Positions 1 through 8,650 of a DNA stretch of 64,000 bases are shown one piece after another (the stretch's first letter is position 1; each line of letters starts with the position of its first letter). The position numbers and the translations under genes were made by a program. Source of the DNA: Flectobacillus longus (GTDB lineage Bacteria > Bacteroidota > Bacteroidia > Cytophagales > Spirosomataceae). The notes under the pieces are model-generated. The model saw nothing but the letters and a program-made list of their open reading frames with translations. It was not told where the DNA came from and did no database searches. The stretch covers positions 30,512 through 94,511 of the forward strand of contig NZ_JASHIC010000033.1 in the NCBI RefSeq assembly GCF_030056705.1, written 5' to 3'.

Positions 1-97
1 GGTCATTTACTTTGTCAACGGTTTGTGCTTGTGAACCAAGCGTCAAACTGCCTAATAAAAGAGTTAAAATTTTGGAGTTTTTTAGAAAATTGGTCAT
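1..97 (-). CDS. Exported protein, N-terminal fragment
   Basis: On the minus strand an ATG at 97-95 opens a frame that runs off the left edge after 32 codons. The visible residues are a basic start, a hydrophobic core (LTLLLGSLTLGS) and an AQA-type cleavage site, so this is a Sec signal peptide on a secreted or periplasmic protein. The mature domain lies outside the window and nothing can be said about function. It is transcribed away from the B12 cluster. Confidence 0.6.
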   Translation of the reverse strand, partial: MTNFLKNSKILTLLLGSLTLGSQAQTVDKVND

Positions 98-432
98 TTT
101 TTTAAAATTTCAGGGAGTAAAAAAATGTTTGATTATAGAATTAATGTAAAAAATTGAGATTGGCGTTGAAGTTAACAGATTTGTTTGAAATGATTATAAG
201 CATTTGCATGAGAGTCCGAAAAATAAAAGTTTGTGACTTTCTGGTTTTTTTTCAGTAATTTAAGAAAGCACTCATTATAAATCTATAAATTTTGCTAACA
301 ATTAAGTATAATTACTTATTTTATTATTAATAATAAATACTCAAATTTGTAACATCAAAGTGCTATTACAATGAAACAAGACTTTCGAGAGCCATGATTG
401 TGGTTATCATAATAATATTTGGTGTAGTTTGG
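98..432. other. Gene-free region with two tiny ORFs
   Basis: About 335 bases of very AT-rich DNA with no convincing protein gene. It must hold the promoter of the leftward exported protein. On the plus strand an 8-codon frame (371-397) is overlapped by an 18-codon frame at 394-450 encoding a strongly hydrophobic peptide (MIVVIIIIFGVVWNSVSI). Its stop falls in the loop of the terminator at 433-469. Whether either is translated is unknown. Confidence 0.3.
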
Positions 433-469
433 AATAGCGTATCGATTTAGTTGATACGCTATTTTTTTT
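433..469 (+). terminator. Rho-independent terminator
   Basis: A perfect 11-bp stem (433-443 with 453-463), a 9-nt loop and a run of seven or more T. It insulates the riboswitch transcript from upstream plus-strand transcription, yet no plus-strand gene precedes it in the window. This hints at a short transcript starting within 98-400. Confidence 0.7.
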
Positions 470-499
470 GTCCTAATTTTTTCCATAACTTTGCCAACA

Positions 500-690
500 G
501 TTTATGGTGCTTTAGTTTTTCCCAGTAAAAACCTCAAAGCTTAATAGGGAATCAGGTGTGATACCTGAACTGTCCCCGCAACTGTAACACTCAATTGTGT
601 CAACTCAATCCTCATAACCACTGAATTTATTTCGGGAAGGTTCGAGTTTGACGAGTGAAGTCAGGAGACCTGCCATAGATTATTCTTGAT
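500..690 (+). promoter_or_regulatory. Cobalamin (AdoCbl) riboswitch
   Basis: Conserved B12-box elements are directly readable: the CTGTCCCCGCAACTGTAA core near 569-586 and GTCAGGAGACCTGCC at 660-674, with the expected paired elements between. A weak stem plus T-run near 716-750 could be the expression platform but is not a clean terminator. The element lies about 165 bases before btuB and should repress it, and perhaps the following B12 genes, when adenosylcobalamin is plentiful. Confidence 0.95.
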
Positions 691-853
691 ACGCGCTTAC
701 GGAGGATGAGCAAAAATCGAGCGTTCGCAAAGTATTTTCGCTTTTTTTATTGACCATTATCAACATTTTTAAACAGTTCTCTGTGCTGCTTTTGCGGTAA
801 TAGAATGAATGTTTTGGAGTGGGTGAATAAAAAAATGGAAGTTCAAATTCTAA

Positions 854-2821
854 ATGTTTTATTCTTCAAAGTTATTTCCATCAGTCGTATTGCTTGCCTT
901 GTGCGCAAGCGTAGAAAGTATTGCTCAAAATTCAGAAAAGACACAGGTGCTTGATGAGGTAGTTGTTAGTACAAACAAATATCCTCAAAAGCAGTCTCAG
1001 TCTGGAAAAGTAGTTACAGTAATTGATGCTGCTACAATCCAACGTAGCAAAGGTAAAACCGTAGGCGAGTTGTTGAATCAACAAGTTGGTCTTACGGTAA
1101 TTGGTTCTCAAAATACACTTGGTACAAACCAAGATTTGTATTTGCGTGGCGCAGGCGCTGGATATACCTTGATTTTGGTTGATGGCCTGCCTGTATATGA
1201 CCCTTCAGGTTCTTCTACCTCATTTGACATCAACTTGATTGCTATCGATCAAATCGAGCGTATCGAGATTTTGAAAGGCGGTCAGTCTAGTTTGTATGGT
1301 TCTGATGCTGTAGCTGGCGTAATTAATATTATTACGACAAAAAATAGTGGTAAAAAATTAGGTCTTGGCGGAAGTTTAGCGGGCGGTAGTTATGACACAT
1401 ATCGTGCGAGCATAAATGCAGGCTGTCAGTACAAAAAAACGACTTATGGCTTGTCGTGGAATGGTACTAAATCAAATGGTATCTCTGCAGCAAAACAGCC
1501 AGAAACAGCCAAAACTGCCTTTGATAATGACGGTTTCAAACAGAACAATATCCAAGTAAAATTAGGTCAGCAAATAGGTGAAAACTTGACCTTGAGAGCT
1601 GATTTGATGAGTAATTACTACAAAACAGACTTGGATGCAGGATCTTTCAAAGACGAAAAAGACTATACATTTGAAAATAAAAACTTGCTTTGGTCTGTTG
1701 GCGGTGCTTACCAATTGAAAAATGGAAAGTTAACGGTCAATTTTCAGCAAACCAATGGTCAAAGGGTATATGTCGACGATTCGGTTCATGTGGAGGCTGG
1801 TGCTTTTGCCAAATATTCTTATGGTTATTACCGTGGCGTAGCAAGATTTGCGGAGGCTTACTATGCTCATACATTTTCTGATAAAATCAAATGGGTATTA
1901 GGTGTCGAAAATCGTTGGCAAAACACCGACCAAACGTATTTGTCTATCAGTAGCTATGGCCCTTACGAGAGTCCAGCTATTAAAGCTTCAACAGCCAATA
2001 CAAGTTTGTTTAGTGGCTACACTTCTTTGAATTTGCAAGACTTCAATGGCTTTGGTTTAGAGCTTGGTGGACGTTACAACAATCATTCTATTTATGGTAA
2101 CAATTTTACGTATAACGTTAATCCGTTCTATTGGATTGGAAGTAGATTAAAAGTATTAGCTACCTATTCTTCAAGCTACAAAGCGCCATCCTTATACCAA
2201 TTATTCTCACCTTATGGCAACGAAGCTTTGAAGCCAGAGGTAGGTAAAACAGGTGAAATCGGTGCTCAATTTTTTAGCAAAAATCACCAATCATATATTC
2301 GTGGGGTGTACTTCAATCGCAATATCAAAGATGTGATTGCTTATATCAGTATCAACCAAGACCCTTGGGGACGTTATGTAAATTTGAGTCAACAGAAAGA
2401 CCATGGGTTTGAAGTAGATGCTCAATGGAGCATTGGCAAAGCACAAGTAAAAGCTAATTATACTTTTGTAGATGGCGAAGTTACGACACAAGTAGCTGGG
2501 AAAGATACTACTTATGCTAATCTTTTCCGTCGTCCAAAACATACAGTTAACGTAAATGTGGCTTATCAAATCTTGAAAAATTGGTCAGCTCAATTAGCAC
2601 TTCGTTCGGTAAGCAAAGCAAGTAGTGGTCCTTACGACGATGCTAAAGTTGTTCTCGGAAATTACACAACATTAGATTTTTATACAGAGTATCAAATCAA
2701 TTCGACTATCAAATTATTCTTTGATTTGAAAAACCTTACAGACAAGGAGTTTTCAGACGTACCAGGCTACAATAGCCGTCGTCGTAACTTCATGGCTGGA
2801 GCGGTATTTAGTATTCACTAA
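854..2821 (+). CDS. btuB: TonB-dependent outer-membrane corrinoid receptor
   Basis: A 655-residue outer-membrane receptor with a signal peptide (residues 1-25), a TonB-box-like stretch (VLDEVVVSTNK, about 32-42), a plug domain (about 47-165, with LYLRGAG and LVDGLPVYD) and a 22-strand-type barrel ending in the usual aromatic C-terminal strand. BtuB imports cobalamin or cobinamide using TonB energy. The cobalamin riboswitch immediately upstream and the nucleotide-loop assembly genes downstream make a corrinoid the likely ligand. Length is typical of the family. An ATG at 835 is out of frame, so 854 is taken as the start. Confidence 0.9.
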   Translation: MFYSSKLFPSVVLLALCASVESIAQNSEKTQVLDEVVVSTNKYPQKQSQSGKVVTVIDAATIQRSKGKTVGELLNQQVGLTVIGSQNTLGTNQDLYLRGAGAGYTLILVDGLPVYDPSGSSTSFDINLIAIDQIERIEILKGGQSSLYGSDAVAGVINIITTKNSGKKLGLGGSLAGGSYDTYRASINAGCQYKKTTYGLSWNGTKSNGISAAKQPETAKTAFDNDGFKQNNIQVKLGQQIGENLTLRADLMSNYYKTDLDAGSFKDEKDYTFENKNLLWSVGGAYQLKNGKLTVNFQQTNGQRVYVDDSVHVEAGAFAKYSYGYYRGVARFAEAYYAHTFSDKIKWVLGVENRWQNTDQTYLSISSYGPYESPAIKASTANTSLFSGYTSLNLQDFNGFGLELGGRYNNHSIYGNNFTYNVNPFYWIGSRLKVLATYSSSYKAPSLYQLFSPYGNEALKPEVGKTGEIGAQFFSKNHQSYIRGVYFNRNIKDVIAYISINQDPWGRYVNLSQQKDHGFEVDAQWSIGKAQVKANYTFVDGEVTTQVAGKDTTYANLFRRPKHTVNVNVAYQILKNWSAQLALRSVSKASSGPYDDAKVVLGNYTTLDFYTEYQINSTIKLFFDLKNLTDKEFSDVPGYNSRRRNFMAGAVFSIH

Positions 2822-2831
2822 AAGGCAAGGC

Positions 2832-2859
2832 AAGGTAGAAAACATTGATTTTCTGCCTT
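2832..2859 (+). terminator. Hairpin after btuB, possible attenuator
   Basis: An 11-bp stem with one wobble pair (2832-2842 with 2849-2859) sits in the 63-base gap between btuB and the next gene. The downstream T-run is short, so it may reduce rather than stop read-through, or protect the 3' end of the btuB message. Confidence 0.4.
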
Positions 2860-2884
2860 TCTAACAGTAAAAACGATTACAAAC

Positions 2885-3481
2885 ATGACAAAAACACAAC
2901 TAAATCCACGTGTAAGTCTGCTACTATCAATTGTAATTTTGGTAGGAACAGCACGTCTCATCAACGCCTCATGTCTCAATCCTTTGAGTAATTTTACGCC
3001 AATTGGCGCTATGGGCTTATTTGGAGGTACGTATTTTTCTCAACGCTGGAAAGCCTTCGCATTTCCTTTATTGACACTTTTATTTTCTGACTTAATCATC
3101 AATGGGATGATTTATGGAGGAAAATACGGTATCATGTATAGCGGCTGGATGTATAATTACGCCATTTTTGCTGGCATTGTATTGCTCGGAAAGGTTTTGA
3201 TGAAAAAAGTAAATCTTCAAAATTTCTTATTGAGTGGTGTAGCTGCATCGGTAGGATTTTGGTTGCTGGTTGACTTTGGTGTTTGGTTTGGTGGAGGTAT
3301 GGATATTCGCACAGGCGGAGCACTTTCAAGAGATTTGAATGGCTTAATCCAATGCTATATCCAAGGATACCCATATATGCTTAATTTCTTAGCAGGAACA
3401 TTGGGTTATGGTGCCGTGATGTTTGGCGCTATTGAATTTGCAAAAACAAAATTACCGAATATTGCCTTTGAACAAGCTTAG
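2885..3481 (+). CDS. DUF6580-like membrane protein of the B12 cluster
   Basis: A 198-residue polytopic membrane protein with about five hydrophobic segments and a conserved-looking N-terminal motif (NFTPIGAMGLFGGTYF). It resembles the DUF6580 family, which I know mainly as a neighbour of B12 genes in Bacteroidota. The overall size and shape recall the substrate-binding S-components of ECF transporters, which would make it a candidate inner-membrane corrinoid permease. That is inference, as no transporter signature was identified. It lies 63 bases after btuB and probably shares the riboswitch-controlled transcript. Confidence 0.6.
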   Translation: MTKTQLNPRVSLLLSIVILVGTARLINASCLNPLSNFTPIGAMGLFGGTYFSQRWKAFAFPLLTLLFSDLIINGMIYGGKYGIMYSGWMYNYAIFAGIVLLGKVLMKKVNLQNFLLSGVAASVGFWLLVDFGVWFGGGMDIRTGGALSRDLNGLIQCYIQGYPYMLNFLAGTLGYGAVMFGAIEFAKTKLPNIAFEQA

Positions 3482-3779
3482 TATTTAGTTCTGAAAAATC
3501 TGGTTAATTTTTCAAAGTAACACTTTTTAATTTCTCAATCATACCTATAACCTATTGTTTAATATATACTCGGATCAACTATAATAGTTCACACCTTTTT
3601 TAATAATAAATTGTAAATTTTTGATAATCAGTAGTTTATTTGTTTTTAGGTAAATCCAATAGGTATTGAGGTAAAAGTTTAAAAATGTTTCTTCGGAAAC
3701 CAGAGAAACATTCGCCAAAAGCTGATAGCCCAAACCTCACAGCCAATTACCGTCCAAACCCCATAGCCATTTATTTAAT
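3482..3779. other. Gap inside the B12 cluster
   Basis: About 300 bases without a gene. No second cobalamin riboswitch core (no CCCCGCAACTGTAA-like string) and no clear terminator was found. Near 3715-3775 there are loose, repeated word-like strings rich in AGCC and AACC. It could hold an internal promoter for the downstream salvage genes. Confidence 0.4.
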
Positions 3780-4712
3780 ATGAGAGCCTGTTCTTTTTTA
3801 CCAGCTGCTACCCAGATGATTTATGATATGAATCTTCAGGGGCATTTGCATGGCGTGACTTTTGAATGTAGTACCGAATCTCGTAGCGAAAAGCCTATCG
3901 TGGTACGTTGCGTATTAGAGGATAACAACTACACGAGCGATGAAATAGATAGAATCTTTTCTTCCTATAAAGCACAAGGAAAAAGTCTGTACTATGTAGA
4001 GCAAGAGCGACTCGAAAAAGCTTCACCAGATGTGGTTTTTACACAGGATGTCTGTGAGGTTTGCCAAATTGATACCGTTTGTACAGCTAGTGCCGTATCT
4101 CAGCTTCCAAAAGTTCCTGAATTGGTGGCACTTACACCCAAAAATCTTAAAGAGGTGTTTGATTGTGCCATTCAAATAGCAACAGCTTTAGGAAAAGAAG
4201 AGGCAGCTTATGAATATTTGTCAAAACTCAATGCTAGAATAGACGTGGTAATTGATACCCTACGTAAACACAAAGCACCAGTTAGACGAGTGAGCTTATT
4301 GGAATGGATTCAGCCCGTATATAATTGTGGACACTGGATACCATACCAAATTGCTTTTGCAGGAGGAATAGATATGCTAAGTAACCCTGCTGGCTATAGC
4401 ATTGTGACCGATTTTGATAAAATAAAACGTTATAATCCAGAAGTTTTGGTGATTGCCCCTTGTGGATTCGAAACCGAACGTGCTAGAGAAGAGTTATTTC
4501 TGCTCGAAAAACAACAAGGTTGGGATGAACTTCAAGCTGTGCAGAACAAACAAGTGTATTTGGCTGATTTTGATATGTTTACTCAACCGAGTGCGTCAAC
4601 ACTAGTGAATGGAATAGAGGTATTAGCTGCCTTATTTCATCCTGAAATTTTTGAAATTCCAGCACATTTAAAACACAAAGCCGTAAATATCTATGAATCA
4701 GTATTGGTGTAG
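3780..4712 (+). CDS. BtuF-like cobalamin-binding protein without signal peptide
   Basis: A 310-residue protein with the fold of ABC-transporter corrinoid-binding proteins. The N-terminus (SFLPAATQMIYDMNLQGHLHGVTFEC) matches the start of mature BtuF, and the second lobe contains the WIQPVYNCGHWIP and GIDMLS stretches. Unlike BtuF it begins directly at the mature fold. The frame upstream is open to a stop at 3726 but offers no ATG or hydrophobic leader, so a cytoplasmic location is likely. Cysteines at about 92, 95 and 101 form a CxxCxxxxxC cluster. No BtuC or BtuD is nearby. It may handle corrinoid inside the cell or serve a transporter encoded elsewhere. Confidence 0.75.
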   Translation: MRACSFLPAATQMIYDMNLQGHLHGVTFECSTESRSEKPIVVRCVLEDNNYTSDEIDRIFSSYKAQGKSLYYVEQERLEKASPDVVFTQDVCEVCQIDTVCTASAVSQLPKVPELVALTPKNLKEVFDCAIQIATALGKEEAAYEYLSKLNARIDVVIDTLRKHKAPVRRVSLLEWIQPVYNCGHWIPYQIAFAGGIDMLSNPAGYSIVTDFDKIKRYNPEVLVIAPCGFETERAREELFLLEKQQGWDELQAVQNKQVYLADFDMFTQPSASTLVNGIEVLAALFHPEIFEIPAHLKHKAVNIYESVLV

Positions 4713-4811
4713 GTATTAGTGCTGAGTTTCGAGTGTAAAAATGTCCTTACTTAAAATAAATGATTTTCTGAATGTTGAAGGCTAAAAGCCAACAGCTATA
4801 AATATAATACC

Positions 4812-5315
4812 ATGATTTGGATGATTACAGGCGGTGCTAGAAGTGGAAAAAGTAGTTATGGACAAAATCTGGCACTTAGCTTTTCTCAATCGCCAACGTA
4901 TCTTGCCACAGCAAGGTATTGGGATGGAGATTTTGAAAAAAGAATCGAGCGCCATCGTGGCGACCGCGACGAGCGTTGGACTTTGATTGAAGAAGAAAAG
5001 CAGATTAGTAAAGTAATTGAAGCCGATAAAGTGTATATGATTGATTGCGTGACACTTTGGTTGACGAATTTTTTTATTGACGAAAAAAATGATATTGAGG
5101 CTTGTCTAACCAAAGCGAAACAAGAAATTGACAAATTGGCAAAGCTCAATGCTACGATTATTTTTATTACCAACGAATTAGGAATGGGCGTGCATGCTGA
5201 AACTGAAATGGGAAGAAAGTTTGTAGATTTGCAAGGGTGGGTCAACCAATATCTTGCTCAAAAATCCACAAAGGCAACCTTGATGGTAAGCGGGATTCCT
5301 GTGCAGATTAAGTAA
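4812..5315 (+). CDS. cobU: Adenosylcobinamide kinase / guanylyltransferase
   Basis: A 167-residue CobU/CobP enzyme that phosphorylates adenosylcobinamide and transfers GMP to give adenosylcobinamide-GDP. The P-loop GGARSGKS is at residues 7-14. His48 in RIERHRGDRDERW is the probable guanylylated histidine. The C-terminal region (TNELGMGVHAETEMGRKFVDLQGWVNQ) is characteristic. Length is normal. It supplies the substrate for CobS and sits in the salvage run between the BtuF-like protein and the PP-loop ATPase. Confidence 0.93.
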   Translation: MIWMITGGARSGKSSYGQNLALSFSQSPTYLATARYWDGDFEKRIERHRGDRDERWTLIEEEKQISKVIEADKVYMIDCVTLWLTNFFIDEKNDIEACLTKAKQEIDKLAKLNATIIFITNELGMGVHAETEMGRKFVDLQGWVNQYLAQKSTKATLMVSGIPVQIK

Positions 5316-5351
5316 TATTAACTGAATTTTGCTCCTAAACTATTATACCCC

Positions 5352-6056
5352 ATGACACATAAAGCTCTTATGAACTGGTCGGGAGGTAAAGATTCGGCAT
5401 TGAGTTTTTATCATGCGCTCAAAGACCCTAACTTGAGTGTCGAGACACTTCTTACCTCAGTTAACGATTCGTTTAAACGTATTTCTATGCACGGAGTACG
5501 TGAAGAATTGCTCCAACAGCAAGCCCAAAGTATCGGCAAACCCCTTGCGACACTTCGCTTACCCGAAACGGTTTCGATGGAGGAATACCAGCAAAAAATG
5601 GCTGAAACTTTAGAGCCACTTTTGTCACAAGGTATTACACATTCCATTTTTGGGGATATATTTTTAGAAGATCTTCGTAAGCACCGAGAGGAACGTTTGG
5701 CTCAACAAGGTATTACAGGTGTTTTCCCTATTTGGAAAAGAGATTCGATGGAATTGCTAGAAGAATTTTGGTCTTTGGGCTTTCAAACCATTGTTGTGAG
5801 TGTGAATGGAAACTTATTAGATAAAAGTTTTTGCGGAAGAATCCTCAACAAAGACTTTGTCAACGACCTTCCACCCAATATTGACCCTTGTGGAGAAAAT
5901 GGGGAGTTTCATACATTCGTTTTTAAAGCACCCTATTTTAGCCAAGAAATAAAATTTGAGATAGGAGAGACCGTCGACAAAACTTACGAATACAAGGATG
6001 CAGCCCTCAACATGCACCGCACAACATATTACTTTACAGATTTGATTCCTTTATGA
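5352..6056 (+). CDS. PP-loop ATPase, diphthine-ammonia-ligase-like
   Basis: A 234-residue member of the adenine-nucleotide alpha-hydrolase superfamily (COG2102 / Dph6 ATP-binding type). The PP-loop SGGKDS is at residues 10-15, and HGVREELLQQQAQSIG and FGDIFLEDLRKHREE are family hallmarks. Diphthamide does not occur in bacteria, so the reaction must be different, probably ATP-dependent amide formation or a related adenylation. It overlaps cobT by four bases (ATGA), and its placement between cobU and cobT points to a corrinoid-related role. The exact substrate is unknown. Confidence 0.8.
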   Translation: MTHKALMNWSGGKDSALSFYHALKDPNLSVETLLTSVNDSFKRISMHGVREELLQQQAQSIGKPLATLRLPETVSMEEYQQKMAETLEPLLSQGITHSIFGDIFLEDLRKHREERLAQQGITGVFPIWKRDSMELLEEFWSLGFQTIVVSVNGNLLDKSFCGRILNKDFVNDLPPNIDPCGENGEFHTFVFKAPYFSQEIKFEIGETVDKTYEYKDAALNMHRTTYYFTDLIPL

Positions 6057-7093
6057 AAACGTTCCATATTCCCGTGCCAGATTCATCTATTTTAGACGCT
6101 ATTCAGCATAAAATAGATTTCAAAACCAAACCACTAGGTGCACTGGGGCAATTAGAAAAACTTGCTTTGCGAATTTCGCTGATTCAACAAACTTTACATC
6201 CTTCCTTACAAAAACCTCATTTAGTCGTATTTGCGGGTGACCACGGTGCTGCACAAGAAGGTATTAGCAAATATCCTCCTGAAGTGACCTATCAGATGGT
6301 CATGAATTTTGTGCAGGGTGGCGCAGCTATTAATGTATTTTGTCGTCAACATAACATTACCTTAGAGGTGGTTGATGCTGGTGTGAATGGAACATTTGAT
6401 AAAAACCTGACTATTATTCAGAATAAAATTCCAAATACATTTGGGACAAAAAACTATCTGAAAGAACCTGCCATGAGCATCAAAGAAGGACAAAAGTCCA
6501 TAGATAAAGGTGCAGCACTTATTCAAAAGATTTACGAAAACGGTTGCAATATCATCGGTTTTGGTGAAATGGGAATTGGTAATACTTCTTCAGCAAGCTT
6601 GATTATGAGTAAAATTTGCAAATTACCATTATCAGAATGTGTGGGTCGAGGAACAGGACTAGATGACCAAGCTTTAAGAACCAAACTTCAACTCTTACAA
6701 AAAGCCCAAGATTTGCATCGTCGATTAGATACCCCACTAAAAGTTTTGACAGCATTTGGTGGTTTTGAAATTGCCCAAATGGTAGGAGCCATGCTGCAAG
6801 CTGCCGAACTAGGCATGATTGTGTTGGTAGATGGATTTATCGCAACATCTGCCTATTTGATAGCGCATCAGATTGAACCCAATATTTCGCATTATGCCAT
6901 TTTTTGTCATCAATCAGACGAAAGCGGTCACAAAACCATGTTGGATTTCTTAGGAGCAAATTCCCTCCTCAAATTAGACTTACGCTTAGGAGAGGGTTCA
7001 GGCTGTGCGTTGGCGTATCCAATTATCCAATCTGCGGTAAACTTTATGAACGAAATGGCAAGTTTTGAGTCAGCTGGGGTATCCAATGTTTAG
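6053..7093 (+). CDS. cobT: Nicotinate-nucleotide:dimethylbenzimidazole phosphoribosyltransferase
   Basis: CobT activates the lower-ligand base by transferring phosphoribose from nicotinate mononucleotide, giving alpha-ribazole phosphate for CobS. The 346 residues match family length. The substrate loop GFGEMGIGNTSSAS is at about 169-182, and the catalytic glutamate is most likely Glu314 in LRLGEGSG. The start overlaps the stop of the PP-loop ATPase gene, indicating translational coupling. Confidence 0.95.
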   Translation: MKTFHIPVPDSSILDAIQHKIDFKTKPLGALGQLEKLALRISLIQQTLHPSLQKPHLVVFAGDHGAAQEGISKYPPEVTYQMVMNFVQGGAAINVFCRQHNITLEVVDAGVNGTFDKNLTIIQNKIPNTFGTKNYLKEPAMSIKEGQKSIDKGAALIQKIYENGCNIIGFGEMGIGNTSSASLIMSKICKLPLSECVGRGTGLDDQALRTKLQLLQKAQDLHRRLDTPLKVLTAFGGFEIAQMVGAMLQAAELGMIVLVDGFIATSAYLIAHQIEPNISHYAIFCHQSDESGHKTMLDFLGANSLLKLDLRLGEGSGCALAYPIIQSAVNFMNEMASFESAGVSNV

Positions 7094-7197
7094 CTTTGGG
7101 CTTTTGGCAGTCAGTTATGGGCATTTGGCAAAAGTTTCAAGAAGTCATTTTTACTTTTGCTTTATTCTCAGGTCTTTATCAATTAAATTAACTTATC

Positions 7198-7974
7198 ATG
7201 CTAACTCGACAGTTTCATATTTTTCTCAATGCTCTCATGTTTTATACCCGTATTCCTGTACCCAAATGGATGAAACATGACGAGGATATGCTCAACCAAG
7301 CAACTGTTTATTTCCCAGTGATAGGTTGGATTGTAGGCGCTATTTCGAGCCTTCTTTTCTTGCTTTTTTCGTTGGTGTTGCCTTTCCCAATTGCTATTCT
7401 TTTGAGTTTGGTTGCAAGTATCCTAACAACAGGTGGGTTTCATGAAGATGGATTAGCTGATGTTTGCGATGGGTTCGGTGGAGGCTGGACCAAACAAAAA
7501 ATATTGGATATTATGAAAGACTCACGCTTAGGAACATTTGGGTTGTTGGGTCTTGGGTTGGTACTTGTTTTAAAGGTAAGTAGTCTCTTTTACATCGGAA
7601 AAGACTATCAAATTTATGCCCTCATGTTGGTGCATCCACTCAGTAGATATGCGGCGCTGTCGATGATTTTTACTCATGAATATGTTCGTGAAGACGCCCT
7701 AAGCAAGGCAAAACCTATTGGCAAGAAAATAGGAATAGATGCCTTTTTTGCAGCTTCTATCTTTGCTTTATTACCAATGTGTATTGTGAGTTATGTAACG
7801 CAAGATTGGAGAATTATAGGCATTTTAGTTCCTGTATTCTTAATGCGAGCCTATCTTTCTAGGTTTTTTACCAAGTGGCTTGGTGGCTACACAGGCGATT
7901 GTTTGGGTAGTATTCAACAATTGACAGAGGTTATCGCGTATTTGTATTTAGTAGGAATTTGGACGGTAAAATAA
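7198..7974 (+). CDS. cobS: Adenosylcobinamide-GDP ribazoletransferase (cobalamin synthase)
   Basis: A 258-residue integral membrane enzyme that joins adenosylcobinamide-GDP and alpha-ribazole (phosphate), the last assembly step. The acidic metal-binding motif GGFHEDGLADVCDGFGGG (about 79-96) is intact, followed by several membrane helices. It is preceded by a 104-base gap and followed after 10 bases by the phosphatase gene, so cobS-cobC are surely co-transcribed. Confidence 0.95.
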   Translation: MLTRQFHIFLNALMFYTRIPVPKWMKHDEDMLNQATVYFPVIGWIVGAISSLLFLLFSLVLPFPIAILLSLVASILTTGGFHEDGLADVCDGFGGGWTKQKILDIMKDSRLGTFGLLGLGLVLVLKVSSLFYIGKDYQIYALMLVHPLSRYAALSMIFTHEYVREDALSKAKPIGKKIGIDAFFAASIFALLPMCIVSYVTQDWRIIGILVPVFLMRAYLSRFFTKWLGGYTGDCLGSIQQLTEVIAYLYLVGIWTVK

Positions 7975-7984
7975 GATTTTCATA

Positions 7985-8548
7985 ATGGATATATATCTGA
8001 TTCGACATACTTCTGTGGATGTTCCCAAGGGACTATGTTATGGGCAAAGTGATGTTCCCTTGGCAAAGACCTTTGAGGAGGAAGCAAAAGTTATACAAAA
8101 GAAACTTCTGTCGACTCAAGTGGATTTTGATTTACACTCAAGCCCACTAAGTCGTTGTACTCATTTGATGGAATTTTTGTTTCCAGAAAAAGCATTCCAA
8201 ATAGATAAAAGGTGGATGGAGATGAATTTTGGCGATTGGGAAATGAAGCTTTGGAACGATATTCCTGAAGAAGAAAGTCAACTATGGATGCAAGACTTTG
8301 TCAATGTGGCAACTCCCAACGGTGAAAGTTTTTCCCAGATGATAGCAAGAGTAAAATCTGTTTGGGAAACGACTTTAGAACAAACTATAAACCATAAAGT
8401 CATTGTTTGCCATGGTGGCGTATTACGAACAATTTTACACTTAATTTTAGAAATTCCCGCTCAAAAAGTCTTCGCAGTTGATATTGATTATGGCGCAGTC
8501 ATCAAAATACAATATCAGTATGGTTTCTTTAAGGTAAAGTTCTTGTAA
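7985..8548 (+). CDS. cobC: Alpha-ribazole phosphatase, histidine phosphatase family
   Basis: A 187-residue phosphoglycerate-mutase-like phosphatase. The catalytic LIRHT motif has His8, the acid residue is probably Glu79 (RWMEMNFGDWE), and the second histidine is His143 in VCHGG. In the B12 pathway CobC removes the phosphate from alpha-ribazole-5'-phosphate or adenosylcobalamin-5'-phosphate. The family is broad, and the specific assignment rests on its position 10 bases after cobS at the end of the cluster. Confidence 0.85.
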   Translation: MDIYLIRHTSVDVPKGLCYGQSDVPLAKTFEEEAKVIQKKLLSTQVDFDLHSSPLSRCTHLMEFLFPEKAFQIDKRWMEMNFGDWEMKLWNDIPEEESQLWMQDFVNVATPNGESFSQMIARVKSVWETTLEQTINHKVIVCHGGVLRTILHLILEIPAQKVFAVDIDYGAVIKIQYQYGFFKVKFL

Positions 8549-8650
8549 GGATTTTCTTGCAGAAATCCTGTTTGCCAGCTAGCATATCCTTAGACGTAAA
8601 GTATTACGTCTCTACATGTAATAATCACTAACTTACTCAATATATTTCGT

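Noticed and set aside
641..674. TTCGAGTT-like string considered as a tRNA T-arm
   Set aside because: It lies within the cobalamin riboswitch and no acceptor or anticodon stem pairs around it.
4886..5245. Open frame on the minus strand inside cobU
   Set aside because: It lies wholly antisense to a gene with clear CobU motifs, and its translation has no recognisable domain.
7065..7280. Plus-strand frame bridging cobT and cobS
   Set aside because: It overlaps the 3' end of cobT and the start of cobS in another frame, and its composition does not look like a real protein.
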